From positions 1,054,001-1,118,000 of the forward strand of contig WBVU01000018.1 in NCBI GenBank assembly GCA_009192285.1: a DNA stretch of 64,000 bases, given 5' to 3'. Below are positions 33,161 through 43,928 of the stretch, one piece after another. Position numbers and translations under genes: made by a program. How positions within the stretch are numbered: the stretch's first letter is position 1; every line of letters starts with the position of its first letter. Source of the stretch: Morchella semilibera (lineage: Eukaryota > Ascomycota > Pezizomycetes > Pezizales > Morchellaceae). The notes beneath the pieces are model-generated. The model did not search any database. It had not been told where the DNA came from and saw nothing but the letters and a program-made list of their open reading frames with translations.

Positions 33161-35458
33161 ATGTCCTGCTTCGGCTACCGCAAGGAGTCAAACCGCCTCG
33201 ATACGGAGCCTCTTCTGCCTCAATATGATGAGAACACCACACTCCAGAGAAAAGCTCATAGCAAGCTTCACACGTACCAGATGCTACGCGCTCTCTCAAA
33301 GGGCTACTTACCATCAACCGAGCAGGCCATAGTTCAGCTTCGAATCCTTCTTGCCGCGGATATTTTGAACCCTACAAATACCCAACTGACAGCGGATGGC
33401 CGAAAGTTTGTGCGTCAAGTCAGAAAACTTCTCATAGAGTTCATTGAGCTATTGCAAGAGAAGAATGGGGAAGACCAGTTGCAAGAGTTTTTGTGGTGCG
33501 CTGGAAAAGCCAGAGTCGCATTAGATGCTCAAGACTTGGTGCAAACAGCTACAAATTCAAAGACCAGAGCGGACGCGAGAGCTGGTAGGAAACCTTTATC
33601 TGATTATCCCCCTTTATGTAAAACTATTGCTCACTGGTTCATAGCATACGATTCACTTCAGACCGTCTTCGACCTTTTACTGGCAAATGGCGACTTTCGG
33701 AAGCTATTCTCAGACGTAACCACGCTCATCCGTCAAGTTCTTGCCGATACAGCTACAGCGTCTGCAACCGCCGCACAAACAGTTGCCGACACGATATCAC
33801 CTGATGGAAACGAAATTGCGGCAGTCACATCAAAGGATACTGTTTTCGCTTCAGATATTCCTAGGGAGGATGTTGTGGAAGTACCCGTGCGGGAAGTGGC
33901 TGACGCCGTGGCTACTGGGATAGCTGATACTGTTGGTGAAACAATTGACAGTGCAAGGAGAGAGTTTGGCCAGGAGGACAGGAAGAACGCCCTGTTGAAC
34001 AGGATGCGAATGGCTGTCCTCCGGTTGAGGAGAAACACGGACTATACGGAATCAGTTTCAATTTTATCCCTTCTTCTCAAGAGATACGCGTACACATACT
34101 CCCGAGCTCTGGACAGCACAGCCGCCGCTTTAGGGGAAGATTTGCAACCAAATCCAGAGCTTGATAGAGCCTTGAAGTGTTTTACGAGTATCTTCAAGTC
34201 ATTCGGAGAAAGACGAGAGTGGGACGAACTTTCAAAACGCTGGGATAGTGTAATGAGCCATATCCACCGCGATGCAGAATTTGAGAATGTTATGGATGAC
34301 CTTGGCAGCTCAGTTCAAGCTTTTCTAACAGATCCCGGTTTTGTCTCATCTGCAGAAGACAAACTATCCGCAATCCGCGAGAAAATACGTGGTGTTGGTA
34401 CCGAAGGGACTGTCAGAGGAGATGTAGATGCCTTGATTGAACAAGTACATAAGTTGTACCTTTCAATCATCAACGATGCTTCTGTGTCCAGAGTACTCTC
34501 CACATCCAATACAATCCTCCATACAGTATTCCCGGCTTCGTCAGATCACATTGTAAATCCAAACCTTACTTCCGATATGTTTTATGTACTTCTCCCACTT
34601 GCTCTTAAATTGGTTCAGTTTGTACCAATTCCGCGCCTCACAATTTCTGCGCCTGAGATTGACCTACTAGTCGAAAACCTAATCATCGAACCCGGTGACA
34701 CGATAAATGATTCATCATTCTTTCCCTTTCGCCTTAGAATCGAGACTCAAAATAACGTTGAGGTCCGTAAGGGTCTTCATCGTAACACCGCGACCCTGGA
34801 CTCCTTTGCAATAGTCAAGATAGAAGGCATCACGATGCGAGCAGATGAGGTGGGATACTGGTTCCAACTTCACAAGGGACTATTGAGGTTCAGCGAGTCA
34901 GGCTTAGCTGGCTTCCAGATGGATGAGAGGGGCATGGATATCCATCTTGATGTTGAGTTTGGAAGGGATCGAGTCGACCAGATTGTTAGTCTGCGCGGGG
35001 TGCGTGTCAAAATCCACAAACTATCATACACTTTGAAGAAATCATACTTTTCATTTGCGGCATGGCTATTCAAGCCTGTCATACGACGAGTTCTGCGGAG
35101 AACACTTGAACAGGAGATAGCGACCAGTATCGAAAACGCATTGAGGTTTACAAACCGAGAGTTGCTGTTCGCCCGAGAGCGCTTGCGGGCAACCAGGATT
35201 TCTGAGCCGAATGACTGGAGGAAGTTTATCCGTGCTGTGATCACAAGGCTGACACCTCCGGAGAACCCAGACGTGGATGTTCGGATGGGTGTATTGCCAC
35301 AGAGACGGGAAGGCGTTTTCGAAGGTAAGAGGACGCCTAGCAGTCTGGTGGGGCTCTGGGAGGAGGAAGGGGAGAGAGCAGGCGAAATCGTGGACGACGA
35401 GGCTGCAGGTGGTTGGAGGAATGAGGTTTTTGACGTTCACACTGTCATGATGACTTGA
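33161..35458 (+). CDS. HAM1-like protein with BPI/lipid-binding-type C-terminal domain
   Basis: An intronless frame of 765 residues starting MSCFGYRKESNR, 253 bp after the preceding gene on the same strand. An upstream in-frame extension overlaps that gene's last codons and was not used. The N-terminal part (YDENTTLQRKAHSKLHTYQML.., ALSKGYLPSTEQ) and the C-terminal part (VPIPRLTISAPEIDLLVENL, FPFRLRIETQN, GITMRADEVGYWF, MDIHLDVEFG) correspond to the fungal HAM1-like N- and C-terminal domains, formerly DUF5923 and DUF4449. The C-terminal domain resembles the BPI/LBP lipid-binding fold. No signal peptide or membrane segment is seen. The biochemical role is unknown; a lipid-transfer or membrane-contact role is a guess based on the fold class. 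Confidence 0.85.
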   Translation: MSCFGYRKESNRLDTEPLLPQYDENTTLQRKAHSKLHTYQMLRALSKGYLPSTEQAIVQLRILLAADILNPTNTQLTADGRKFVRQVRKLLIEFIELLQEKNGEDQLQEFLWCAGKARVALDAQDLVQTATNSKTRADARAGRKPLSDYPPLCKTIAHWFIAYDSLQTVFDLLLANGDFRKLFSDVTTLIRQVLADTATASATAAQTVADTISPDGNEIAAVTSKDTVFASDIPREDVVEVPVREVADAVATGIADTVGETIDSARREFGQEDRKNALLNRMRMAVLRLRRNTDYTESVSILSLLLKRYAYTYSRALDSTAAALGEDLQPNPELDRALKCFTSIFKSFGERREWDELSKRWDSVMSHIHRDAEFENVMDDLGSSVQAFLTDPGFVSSAEDKLSAIREKIRGVGTEGTVRGDVDALIEQVHKLYLSIINDASVSRVLSTSNTILHTVFPASSDHIVNPNLTSDMFYVLLPLALKLVQFVPIPRLTISAPEIDLLVENLIIEPGDTINDSSFFPFRLRIETQNNVEVRKGLHRNTATLDSFAIVKIEGITMRADEVGYWFQLHKGLLRFSESGLAGFQMDERGMDIHLDVEFGRDRVDQIVSLRGVRVKIHKLSYTLKKSYFSFAAWLFKPVIRRVLRRTLEQEIATSIENALRFTNRELLFARERLRATRISEPNDWRKFIRAVITRLTPPENPDVDVRMGVLPQRREGVFEGKRTPSSLVGLWEEEGERAGEIVDDEAAGGWRNEVFDVHTVMMT

Positions 35459-36996
35459 TAAGTTGATGATATTATTGGAGTTTGAAGGTTATTTAGGTTT
35501 TGTAGTTGAACTTTTTTTTTTTCCTACGGCTACTTCCGGGCCAGGATATACATGCATATCTGCAAGGATAATATATAAATAAGTACTATACATGTAAGTA
35601 CATATATTCTATAGATAGCGAACCACAAACTGCGCTGCACGTATGAGATGGTAAATGTAGTAAGCTTAAACAAAAGGTTGATACGTGTGTGTGGTTCCCT
35701 CTCTCTCTATCATAGGATTCGACGTGCTTAACCTTATTATGTCTCTGATGCATACGTGGTAATATTCCCAGGCTCATGTTGGGGCCTATAACGTATAACG
35801 ACGTAAGTATAAGTAATAATGCTACCAGGGCGCGTGGTGTTCTTGCAAGCGAGGGGAGGGAGCTGAGGAGATGAACGATGAACATGCACATGTATGTATT
35901 CACAATAGGAAGCAATAAATTACTCTGCCAAGCCATAAAAGAAAAAGAAAAAAAAACATTCGGAATAAACACCAGGAACGTCTCCGAGTGGATCAGTTCC
36001 ACATACCACTCTCTAGAAAGTATCATTCCCGTGATAAGCATCACCGAGAATCAAATGATGCGCTGTATACACTCTGGGCTTCTATAGTAAATACATACAT
36101 TGTAATAAGAGGAGTACACATGTGATTCTGGAGCTCCACATGTATATGATATACGGGAATTATACAGAGGTTACAGTGGCTACTGTAATTAATTAAGCCA
36201 CCACGATCGTTCCGCAGCAGCAGCAAGGTACCTCACAAACCTATGTACCCACACACACACCCCTGAGAAGATCCCTTGAAAAACGCGGGGAAGAAGCACA
36301 GGGCCAACACACAACCAGTCAAATCGCCAAGTCGCGATCCGCCTTCATCATCATTCAGAACAACGATCACAAAAAATGCCGTTTTAGTGGTTGATGACGA
36401 AAGAGCCAAGATGTAGCTTATTGCTTGGGATGCTGACCGCGTTTTTATTTTTTTTTACCGTTTATTTTATTTATTGACTGGTAAGGCATCATATGTACTG
36501 GCTCTAGCTAGACACATGGAGTTTTTGCAACAGTTCTGAGAAAACTAAAGATTTGTGAATGATTGATATAGTGTATTATACCCTATATCATCATGAAGCT
36601 AAGCTACATGTAGTGGTATAAAATGTTTTATTGCGTCCTCCTCAGCTATAGTACAGTACATAAGTTCATACTTATGTAACTAGATCGTCGTCTTGTCAGA
36701 GGCAGTGTTTACTCTGTGCTGCCTCAATAGACCTTGGTTGGCAGAACGGCTTACGACTTCTATGTCTCAATACGAACTTGATGGACACTTGGTAGTCTTG
36801 GATTGTCTTGGGTTTATTGTTAAAAGTGCATGTAGACGTCACCTACCTCTAGTAGAAGAAGAATGATTTGATTCGTCAGTGTACTACATGTATACATATA
36901 CTTGATATGTACATTGTGTAAACTTGGCTTTCCAATTGGTGAATACGGAATACGAATTACCGAAGCCAGGGTTTAAAATTCCACAGAGACTTTCTC
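35459..36996. other. Intergenic region without a supported gene
   Basis: AT-rich non-coding DNA between the HAM1-like and fasciclin genes. It carries several TACATGTA copies (about 35589, 36611, 36889). No gene-like frame with a domain is visible on either strand. Confidence 0.5.
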
Positions 36997-36997
36997 A

Positions 36998-37006
36998 TAT
37001 ATAAAA
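36998..37006 (+). promoter_or_regulatory. TATA box of the fasciclin gene
   Basis: TATATAAAA, 132 bp upstream of the start codon at 37138, followed by a strongly pyrimidine-rich leader (TTCTTTCCCCTCCCCC type). This is the layout of a highly expressed fungal core promoter. Confidence 0.55.
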
Positions 37007-37137
37007 CTCCCTTCTTTCCCCTCCCCCACCCCACTTCTTTCCCTAATCCCTCCATCTTCATCCTTCAGATAAATCTCGACAATCTACTTTACTCAGAAAG
37101 AGTTTAGATTTTATATCACTTGAATCAAATCATCACG

Positions 37138-38457
37138 ATGATCTCAAATAAACTCCTTTCTTTACCTCTTCTCCTCTCCCTTCCAGTGGCATCTCTCGCC
37201 CAGAACTTGTCTCAGGTCTTGGGTAGCACCAATGATGTCTCAAGCCTGGCTATAGTCCTTCAAGGCTATCCTGACATCACTCAATTCCTATCAAGTGCCA
37301 GGAACATCACTATTCTCGCTCCCAGCAATGAGGCATTCTCTGCCCTCATGAGCTCCTCGTCGGGACCGGATGCGGACAACTCCACCATTGCTTCTTTGAT
37401 AACCTATCATGTGCTCGAGGGGGTCTACAGGTCGGATGCATTCAGGGACACCCCTCAATTCCTGCCCACTATGTTGAATGACTCGAGATACGGAAACTTC
37501 TCCAATGGGGGTAGACAGGTTGTTGAAGCCATCAATGTCAATGGAAATCCTACTTTGTTCTCTGGAGCAAGGATGAACTCTTCTGTTTCTACAGCTGTAA
37601 GATCTCTTAATTACACCCCCCGCTCTTATTTCATTCATCCTAACAGTGAAATTTCATAGGACGTTACTTTCGATGGGGGTGTCATTCACGTAATCGACAC
37701 TGTTCTTACGTTACCGATGAATGTTTCAACCACTGCTGTTGTTGCGAACTTGACAGCTGCTGCCGGAGCTCTTACCGCTGCCGATCTTGTTGATACTGTC
37801 GATACCGCTCAATCTATCACAATCTTCGTTCCAAACAATGAGGCATTCCAGGCAATTGGAAATCTGCTACCTAGCTTTAGCGATGAGGCACTTGGGGACA
37901 TTCTGAAGTGAGCTCATGGTCCATCCTAGACTATAGTTGTGGAAGCTGAGCTAATGCCTTCAAAGTTATCATGTCGTCGGATCTGTTGAATTCTCAAGTG
38001 ACCTGAGTGACGACCAAGAGTTGACAACGCTACAAGGTGGTCGATTAACCATCCGCACCGAGGACGGTAGACTATATGTAAATGGGGCTGAGATTACCGT
38101 CCCCGACGTGATTACCAGCAACGGAGTTATCCATATTATTGACGGGTAAGATCGCTCAACTAATGACTGTTTGCTCGTGCTAATGACTGTAGTGTTCTCA
38201 ACCCCAACAACACCAATGATGAACCCAACACAGACGCCGGTGAAACACAATCGCCTGCCTTTGAATCTGCGACTCGTATTAACGAAGTGCCCTTCACTTC
38301 TGGTGTCCCCACTCCAACTAGTACTTCAGCTGTCACCCCATCCAGTACTAGCACTGGTGGTCCAAACCAAAACGCTGCAAACTCTCTCAAGGGTAATGTT
38401 GTCACTGGTGCAGTTATTGGGGCCGCTATGGTATTTGCATTCGCGATTGTTGTTTAA
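37138..38457 (+). CDS. Two-domain fasciclin (FAS1) GPI-anchored cell-surface protein
   Basis: Four exons, 37138-37596, 37660-37907, 37966-38145 and 38193-38457, with introns of 63, 58 and 47 bp; 383 residues. A signal peptide (about 1-21, SLPLLLSLPVASLA) is followed by two FAS1 domains, the first with TILAPSNEAFSAL and ITYHVLEG, the second with TIFVPNNEAFQAI, NYHVVG and GVIHIIDG. The second YHVV motif is rebuilt exactly by splicing of intron 2. Then come a Ser/Thr-rich linker and a hydrophobic C-terminus after a small-residue site, as for a GPI anchor. Many N-glycosylation sites are present. FAS1 proteins mediate adhesion or cell-wall association. The ATG at 37138 was chosen because the signal peptide starts there. 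Confidence 0.92.
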
Positions 38458-39077
38458 ATGGAGGGAAGGCTTTTTTCTTACTGATTTTCGGTCAAAACAA
38501 AAAACGATGGACCCACTATACCCCAGAATGGTTGTTTTTCTTAGTTACCTTCTTTACTTTGTTTTCTTCCCTCCTATTTCTTGATAATGAGCTGTAATGC
38601 GGATTGTGGATGCGGGTGAATGTTGACGGCTACAATGAGGGCATTGTTAACAACATCATTCTATTTCATTGAAAAAAAAAAAGGATTATCAATTAAATTT
38701 GAATTTTTTACCTAAGCCTTGTATACAACCAGATGTTCGGTGATTCACATGTCTAATACTATAGAGGCAACCTTCAGCAGAAATATGTGGTCATATCACA
38801 TGGTTAAGACTCAAACCCCCCAAAGCCATAGAAATAACATCCGTCAATTTTTTCTTGCCCTATATATAGTAAATATGGAAGAACTATGCGCCGATTCAGC
38901 TAGTTTTCGAATTTCTTTAACTATTTAGTGACTAGATATACTTTCTGGTGTTTTGAGAACATTTGACATCATACAGTTTTTTTAAGAAAAACACCCATAG
39001 AGATTTAGTCATTACTTTATACATCAGAGGGTTCGTTAGCATGCAACTAAACCCGGTGAACTATATGTATGTAAAGT
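38458..39077. other. Non-coding region downstream of the fasciclin gene
   Basis: AT-rich 3' region with no supported gene. The segment ends at the left arm of a miniature inverted-repeat element. Confidence 0.5.
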
Positions 39078-39348
39078 CCCTCCCCAAAAGTTTTCGTGAA
39101 AGGGCCGATTACCACCCAAACTAGGTGGACCCAGGTGCAAAGTGTAGAACCACAACACAATTATAACGATGAACAGAGGTAAAATATTTTGACCCTTGGG
39201 AGAAGCCCCTTGCACATCCTTGAATTGGTAAAAAGAAGTGGTTAAGGTGTAATAAAATATTTTAGTAGAGAACCCGTTGCTAGGTAGATTTGTATGGGTT
39301 TCACCACCCAACTGCTTTTAGGCTTTCACGAAAACTTTTGGGTAGGGG
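39078..39348. mobile_element. 271-bp miniature inverted-repeat element
   Basis: The left end reads CCCTCCCCAAAAGTTTTCGT and the right end is its inverted counterpart (..ACGAAAACTTTTGGGTAGGG). The arms match over about 24 of 25 positions including CAAAAGTTTTCGTGAAAG. There is no coding capacity inside. Outside the arms, AACTAAA-type words occur in inverted orientation on both sides, so the true ends may lie further out (about 39047 and 39357). I see no clear target-site duplication. Superfamily undetermined. Confidence 0.65.
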
Positions 39349-41120
39349 TTTTAGTTAAACTGTATTGATCTTGCATACCTGGAGACGAGGATATGTAGTT
39401 CCAACACCTTTGAGCGGGATAGTTGGCGGTGTGACTCTTTTACGTTGTATTATGGCACCTGTATTCCTCAATTGACATCATAGCAGCCATAAGTCGTTTC
39501 CAAAGACCATATTTCTTTATACAAGATCTGCTTCTTGTTCCTATATCTGAATATAGGATTCATGATCATGGTATCCTTTACTTGAAATACATGTAGTGAT
39601 CACCGGCGAGTGGGTACAGGTGATGGATCATATATTATCACTCGGCCATTCCTACCCTACACTGTACGTGTATGGTTGAGCAGATACTTGTATATCATAG
39701 GTTTCCTAAATCCTAGTGGGAGAGCACAGAGGGGGCATGCGCTCGGATCGTCTCTGCCGCACCTACAAAGCTGTGAATTTGTGTGGAGCGCTCGGCTCAT
39801 ATACACCTTCTGAAACCATCCTCAAAAGGAATTCCTTTATCGCCTCGGGGCTGACTTTGGCCAGCTGCCTACAATTCGGCCATTTCATACTGAGAATCAT
39901 TGGGGTTCGTTCATGATAGCCTCATGATCTATTGGGTCCGTGAGCTTCGAGCATATCTCCGGTATTTGGATACGGTATCTCTTGGATTGGATATATCTAT
40001 ATCTATCACAATAGTTCAACTGAGGAAAAGATTATCCTAGCCTTCCTCATCCCCTCCAGATCGAAAATGAAATGCGTTCTAGATATGTATGTATGGTTGT
40101 AAACATCTGATCACGCAGCCTAGTGGGCGGAGCACACCTGTAGAACTATGGTATTGGTGGCCTAACGTGCGTATGAAAAACGAATGAATACCAATCCCAC
40201 TCGCTTGACGGCTATCTTCACGATATTTGCTAATTCCATGGTTATACACGTACACAACCCCTCAGTCTGTTATCACCTTATCTATCTTCGGCCGTATCCT
40301 CTCTTTCCCCCATTTTACCTCTACACATAGTGTACTCTTGTGGTACCCATCCCAAATTCAGCTGCTACCCAGCATCAGATCAGTACTAGACGAGTCGGCA
40401 CTTCAAAGCCTATTGCGATTGTGCACGTCTATGTGTAATAGTCGCTGTGGAGTAGAGGTCAACGAATGCACAGATCACCTTCTTGAAGCCAACTCCAAGG
40501 AGCTTGCCAAAAGTGCGAGTGAGTAGCCCTCTATAGCACCCATATATCGACGGCATACAAATGGTTAGTAAGACGCCTTGGCATATCATACTCTCACCAA
40601 ATCATGCCTAATTGGCGTTCAGCAGTTCTGTTTACTATCTTTATCTCATCTGATAAAGAGCACGCACTCTGCGGACATAAGTATATCCCTGCGTTTCTAA
40701 CACTGGATAATTATCATTGACTGTGTGGTCAATTCTTAGGGAAACACTGGTCGAGTATGTGTGACAGTACATGTACTTGTATGTATGTGTGATGTATGTA
40801 TGTATGATTAGCGTGGCCATTATATATATTAAACCCCCGGGTGAATATGGGATACGGATTTTAAAACATTCGTATTCCAATCGCGTTGAAAACTTGACAG
40901 TTTAGACATATGCAACTCTAGGAGCACTTCACCGGGTCATATGAGACGTACATATTGTAATCACCAGTTAAACATTGTCTTGGCGCACTGCGCCTCCCAG
41001 TTATGTATCTAGAGTATCACACACATGTATGTATGTCTCTCCCCCCCCCCCCCCCAATTTTATTGCACTTTTCTCTTTGCTTCTTTTTGGTTGACAGTTG
41101 ACAGTTGACATTCAAAAAAG
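39349..41120. other. Intergenic region without a supported gene
   Basis: No recognisable gene. TACATGTA occurs near 39590 and 40768, and a C run at 41041-41055 precedes the next gene. Several short open frames are present but none shows a domain or splice-supported extension. Confidence 0.5.
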
Positions 41121-41767
41121 ATGTTCTTGATCCAACTCACGATCTTCCTTCCACTCCTCACTATTCTGGCGTACGCCCAGAGTGATACCACTACCACCAC
41201 CAACACCACCACCACCACCACCACATACCCAGAATGTTGTGCAGCACTCCGTACGAACGGCCTTAGTGTCTGTGACTTTGATTTTCTAGGCACTGCAGAT
41301 GCTACAACTTCTCAAACTGCGTGTGTTTGTGGCATCGATGGTATCAACACACCACTGAACGAGTAAGTACTGTATCTACAAACCCTTTTTATCTATGTAA
41401 CTCAGCTAATTTACGTTCTTAAAGATGCATCACCTGCATGCGCGCGAATCCACAACTCGCAACTTACGCGGACGGATATGCGGCGATCTGCAAAAACTAC
41501 CAGAACACCACCACTACCACCACCGCCATAGCTACCGTAACAGCTCTTGGTGATAATTCAATCTCTACTACCATCACCAACTCTACCACAACGAGTGCTA
41601 CAACGAGAGCCACAACAACGCGTACATCTACTACCGCGGCAATAGCCACCACCACCACTCAGGTTTCTGTCGCCAGCGCTGTGGATAGCGGAAACGGCGC
41701 AATAGGCAGCAACGCCCCAAGTATCATGTTGGCTGCCCTGGCACTACTGGTGCAAGCTGGCCTTTGA
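41121..41767 (+). CDS. Small secreted cysteine-rich GPI-anchored protein (one 8-Cys domain)
   Basis: Two exons, 41121-41362 and 41425-41767 (62-bp intron, phase 2), give 194 residues. A signal peptide (about 1-19, ending AYA) is followed by a short Thr-rich spacer and one domain with eight cysteines (ECC, SVC, ACVC, CITC, AIC). A long Thr-rich, probably O-glycosylated stalk ends in a hydrophobic tail (IMLAALALLVQAG) typical of GPI attachment. The cysteine spacing and the intron position just before the CxxC motif match the two domains of the gene at 45305-46293. It is not a canonical CFEM domain. Function unknown; surface localisation is inferred. Confidence 0.82.
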
Positions 41768-42791
41768 AGTACACGAGTATATTGGATTGTGTAGTTCTTG
41801 TCACGTAATGCGTATTTAGCGAGCGATCTGACAGATATTATCAGTTGTTAATGATATTCACGACTTTTATGACGCTTCCTCCCAAGAAAGTGATTAGTTG
41901 GTTTTGTCATCTATCCCGCGTGTAAAGCCCTTTTGACCGAGTCGGGTTACTTCTTGATCAACTGAACTGTTATTAGGGGAGCATCGGCCCCGAAGAGCCT
42001 TCGCCAAGTGCCTGTAGGGTTAGGGTTAATGGCCATTAAGAGACCCACCATGGACAAAGGCGCGCCTTGGATTATCCCAATTCTAGAATCCTGCCAAGAA
42101 TCACCTTTGCCGCCAGATTAGATTTAGGCATATAAACAGGTCTATCAGTGGGCTTAAGTGTTAAGGCAAGAATTACTATACGGAATGAGGTTGTTTCTTC
42201 GCGCGAATATTTCTTGCATTGCCTTCAGATTCACATCCTCTGATTCTTGGCCGAGTAGGCAATATGCCACTTAGTAATTACACGTTCGAGAATCTCCCAT
42301 AATTTCAAAGCGTTCTTTAGATAGCGGTAGCATCTCTTTATATACCGGACAAAGTTGATTGCCCACGAAGGTACAGAGTCATGTTATATAGCTAGAGGTT
42401 ATACTCTAGTAGGGAAGAGTTCTGTAGCTTATATACGTTGTTGGGACTGAGTTTATGGGAACCACCTCTCTTTCCCAAATGTTCACCAAAACAAGCAAAG
42501 GAGTCACCGCCACCACGCGTCGAGAGGCTACGGGCTAGTAGTTGCAGGGGGATAGAAACGGGGCAGTCGTAAAGGGGAGGTTCTCCAGCCGCGCACGGGG
42601 GTAGGTTCGATCCCCGCCCCGGTGGACTAACTCTCCCCCTCCCTGGGGAGTAACTACAGTACCAAAAGAGGTGTGGAATCACTACGGTACTCCTGTCAAT
42701 AAATGCACTAGCAACGCGGCAAGAATATGTACTGATACAGTATTCTTCCGTCAGTGCTGGTTTAATTCGGTAGTCTTCACTGAATCTCATA
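41768..42791. other. Intergenic region with a box-B-like GC-rich patch
   Basis: No gene. A GC-rich patch at about 42525-42630 contains GGTTCGATCCCC, resembling an RNA polymerase III box B, but no full tRNA fold was found. A short GGGTTAGGGTTAA word at 42017-42029 is telomere-like but too short to be a telomeric array. Confidence 0.45.
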
Positions 42792-43062
42792 TAGTGATGG
42801 GCACGAGACAAGATAAAACGAGACTTGGACAGGAGCTCTTTTGTCTTGTATCTTTCATTCTGGCCCCGGAGGTCTCGAGACAGAGGCTTGGTCTTGATAA
42901 GTCTCGATTTGATGCTGGTGTTTCCAAACCCTAACCCTAGTTTAGGGGCGTGTAATATCAAATAATGTGCTGATCAGTCCTGTCTTGTCTCTTCTCATTG
43001 CCTCCAGGTCCCTTCTTGTTTTGCCCAAAGTCTCGAGATAACTTGTCCCATGCCCATCACTA
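42792..43062. mobile_element. 271-bp hAT-type miniature inverted-repeat element
   Basis: The ends are TAGTGATGGGCA and TGCCCATCACTA, perfect over 12 bp and continuing imperfectly (GGGCACGAGACAAG versus GGGCATGGGACAAG, then CGAGACTT). TAGTGATGGGCA-type ends are characteristic of hAT DNA transposons, which make 8-bp target duplications. The 8 bp outside are ATCTCATA on the left and ATTCCGTA on the right, identical at five positions and differing only by transitions at the other three. No transposase is encoded, so it is non-autonomous. Its interior contains CCCTAACCCTAG. Confidence 0.72.
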
Positions 43063-43597
43063 ATTCCGTAGTCCTATATATGGTAGCGACTTCACTCCGT
43101 CTTTTTTTTTTTTTCATACTGTAGTTTATTCAGACCTGCCAAGATAGCCTGTCTGTAATTATAAAAGAGTTGACAACCGCAACAGTCTGTCCGTGGGTAA
43201 CTAAGTATGTACTACTATGCTAAATGGTCCACTAATAATACCGTCAATAGTCCGGATCGAGGGATACATACATAATATGTACTATCTGATATATATAACG
43301 CCTGTGAACCAAAAACCGTTCGCAACACGGCCGAGCCCGGCAGCGAATATAATCCTTGCTATCTCTTCTTCTAATACAGGAGGGAATTTAGCAGTACCCC
43401 CTTTATAACAATAATCGCCTTGGCAAAGAAGCAGTAATGACATAATACAATAGTGGTCTAGAACTTGCCACAGTGATTACAGGGGGGGATATATTTTCCC
43501 CGGCTCGCAATAACAATCTTAGCGGAAGTGATGATCAATGGGTACGAGTGACAGGCTGTGAGTATACTTGGCCCGAATGCTTTTTGAATATAATATA
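43063..43597. other. Spacer between two miniature elements
   Basis: About 535 bp without a supported gene, lying between the hAT-type element and the TA-flanked palindromic element. Confidence 0.5.
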
Positions 43598-43928
43598 TGG
43601 TACGGCGCGTCTTAAAGGCGACACGCTGGAACAATCTTGGCCACTCTGTTTGCTTATGGACCAATAAGATCCTTAGATTCCAGCCATGTTATAATAGGCT
43701 GGAAACTAAGTCTTGGTTGCAATCCTGTAATGTAGGGTAAAATACTGTTCCACCACGCTTTCTACATACGAATTTAGGTAAATGACATCGCTTATAACTC
43801 TTTAACTAGAAATGATATTAAAAATCTATACTGTACCTATAATTCTACTTTATAAATGTTTAATATCTTGTTTTGTTGAAAGATTATAAGCGATGCAATT
43901 TATGTCGCCTTCAAGGTGCATAACACCA
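43598..43928 (+). mobile_element. Palindromic MITE family, copy A (331 bp)
   Basis: The left end TGGTACGGCGCGTCTTAAAG and the right end (..GTCGCCTTCAAGGTGC..ACACCA) are imperfect inverted repeats. The whole element aligns by eye with the reverse complement of the element at 63217-63560, sharing GCTGGAACAATC, an internal CCAGCC..GGCTGG hairpin, GGTTAAATACTG/GGTAAAATACTG, a CTTTCTACATAC word and a long inner inverted repeat. The left flank is TA and the right flank TT, compatible with a mutated TA duplication. No coding capacity. Confidence 0.72.

Noticed and set aside
37120-37137. Upstream start for the fasciclin protein
   Set aside because: The extra codons begin without ATG; the signal peptide starts at the ATG at 37138.
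42012-42030. Telomere-like TTAGGG words (also near 42930, 59000 and 63165)
   Set aside because: Each has only about two units, so they do not indicate a telomere or an interstitial array.
42392-42961. 189-residue minus-strand frame
   Set aside because: It runs across the end of a MITE and a GC-rich patch; composition is repeat-like.
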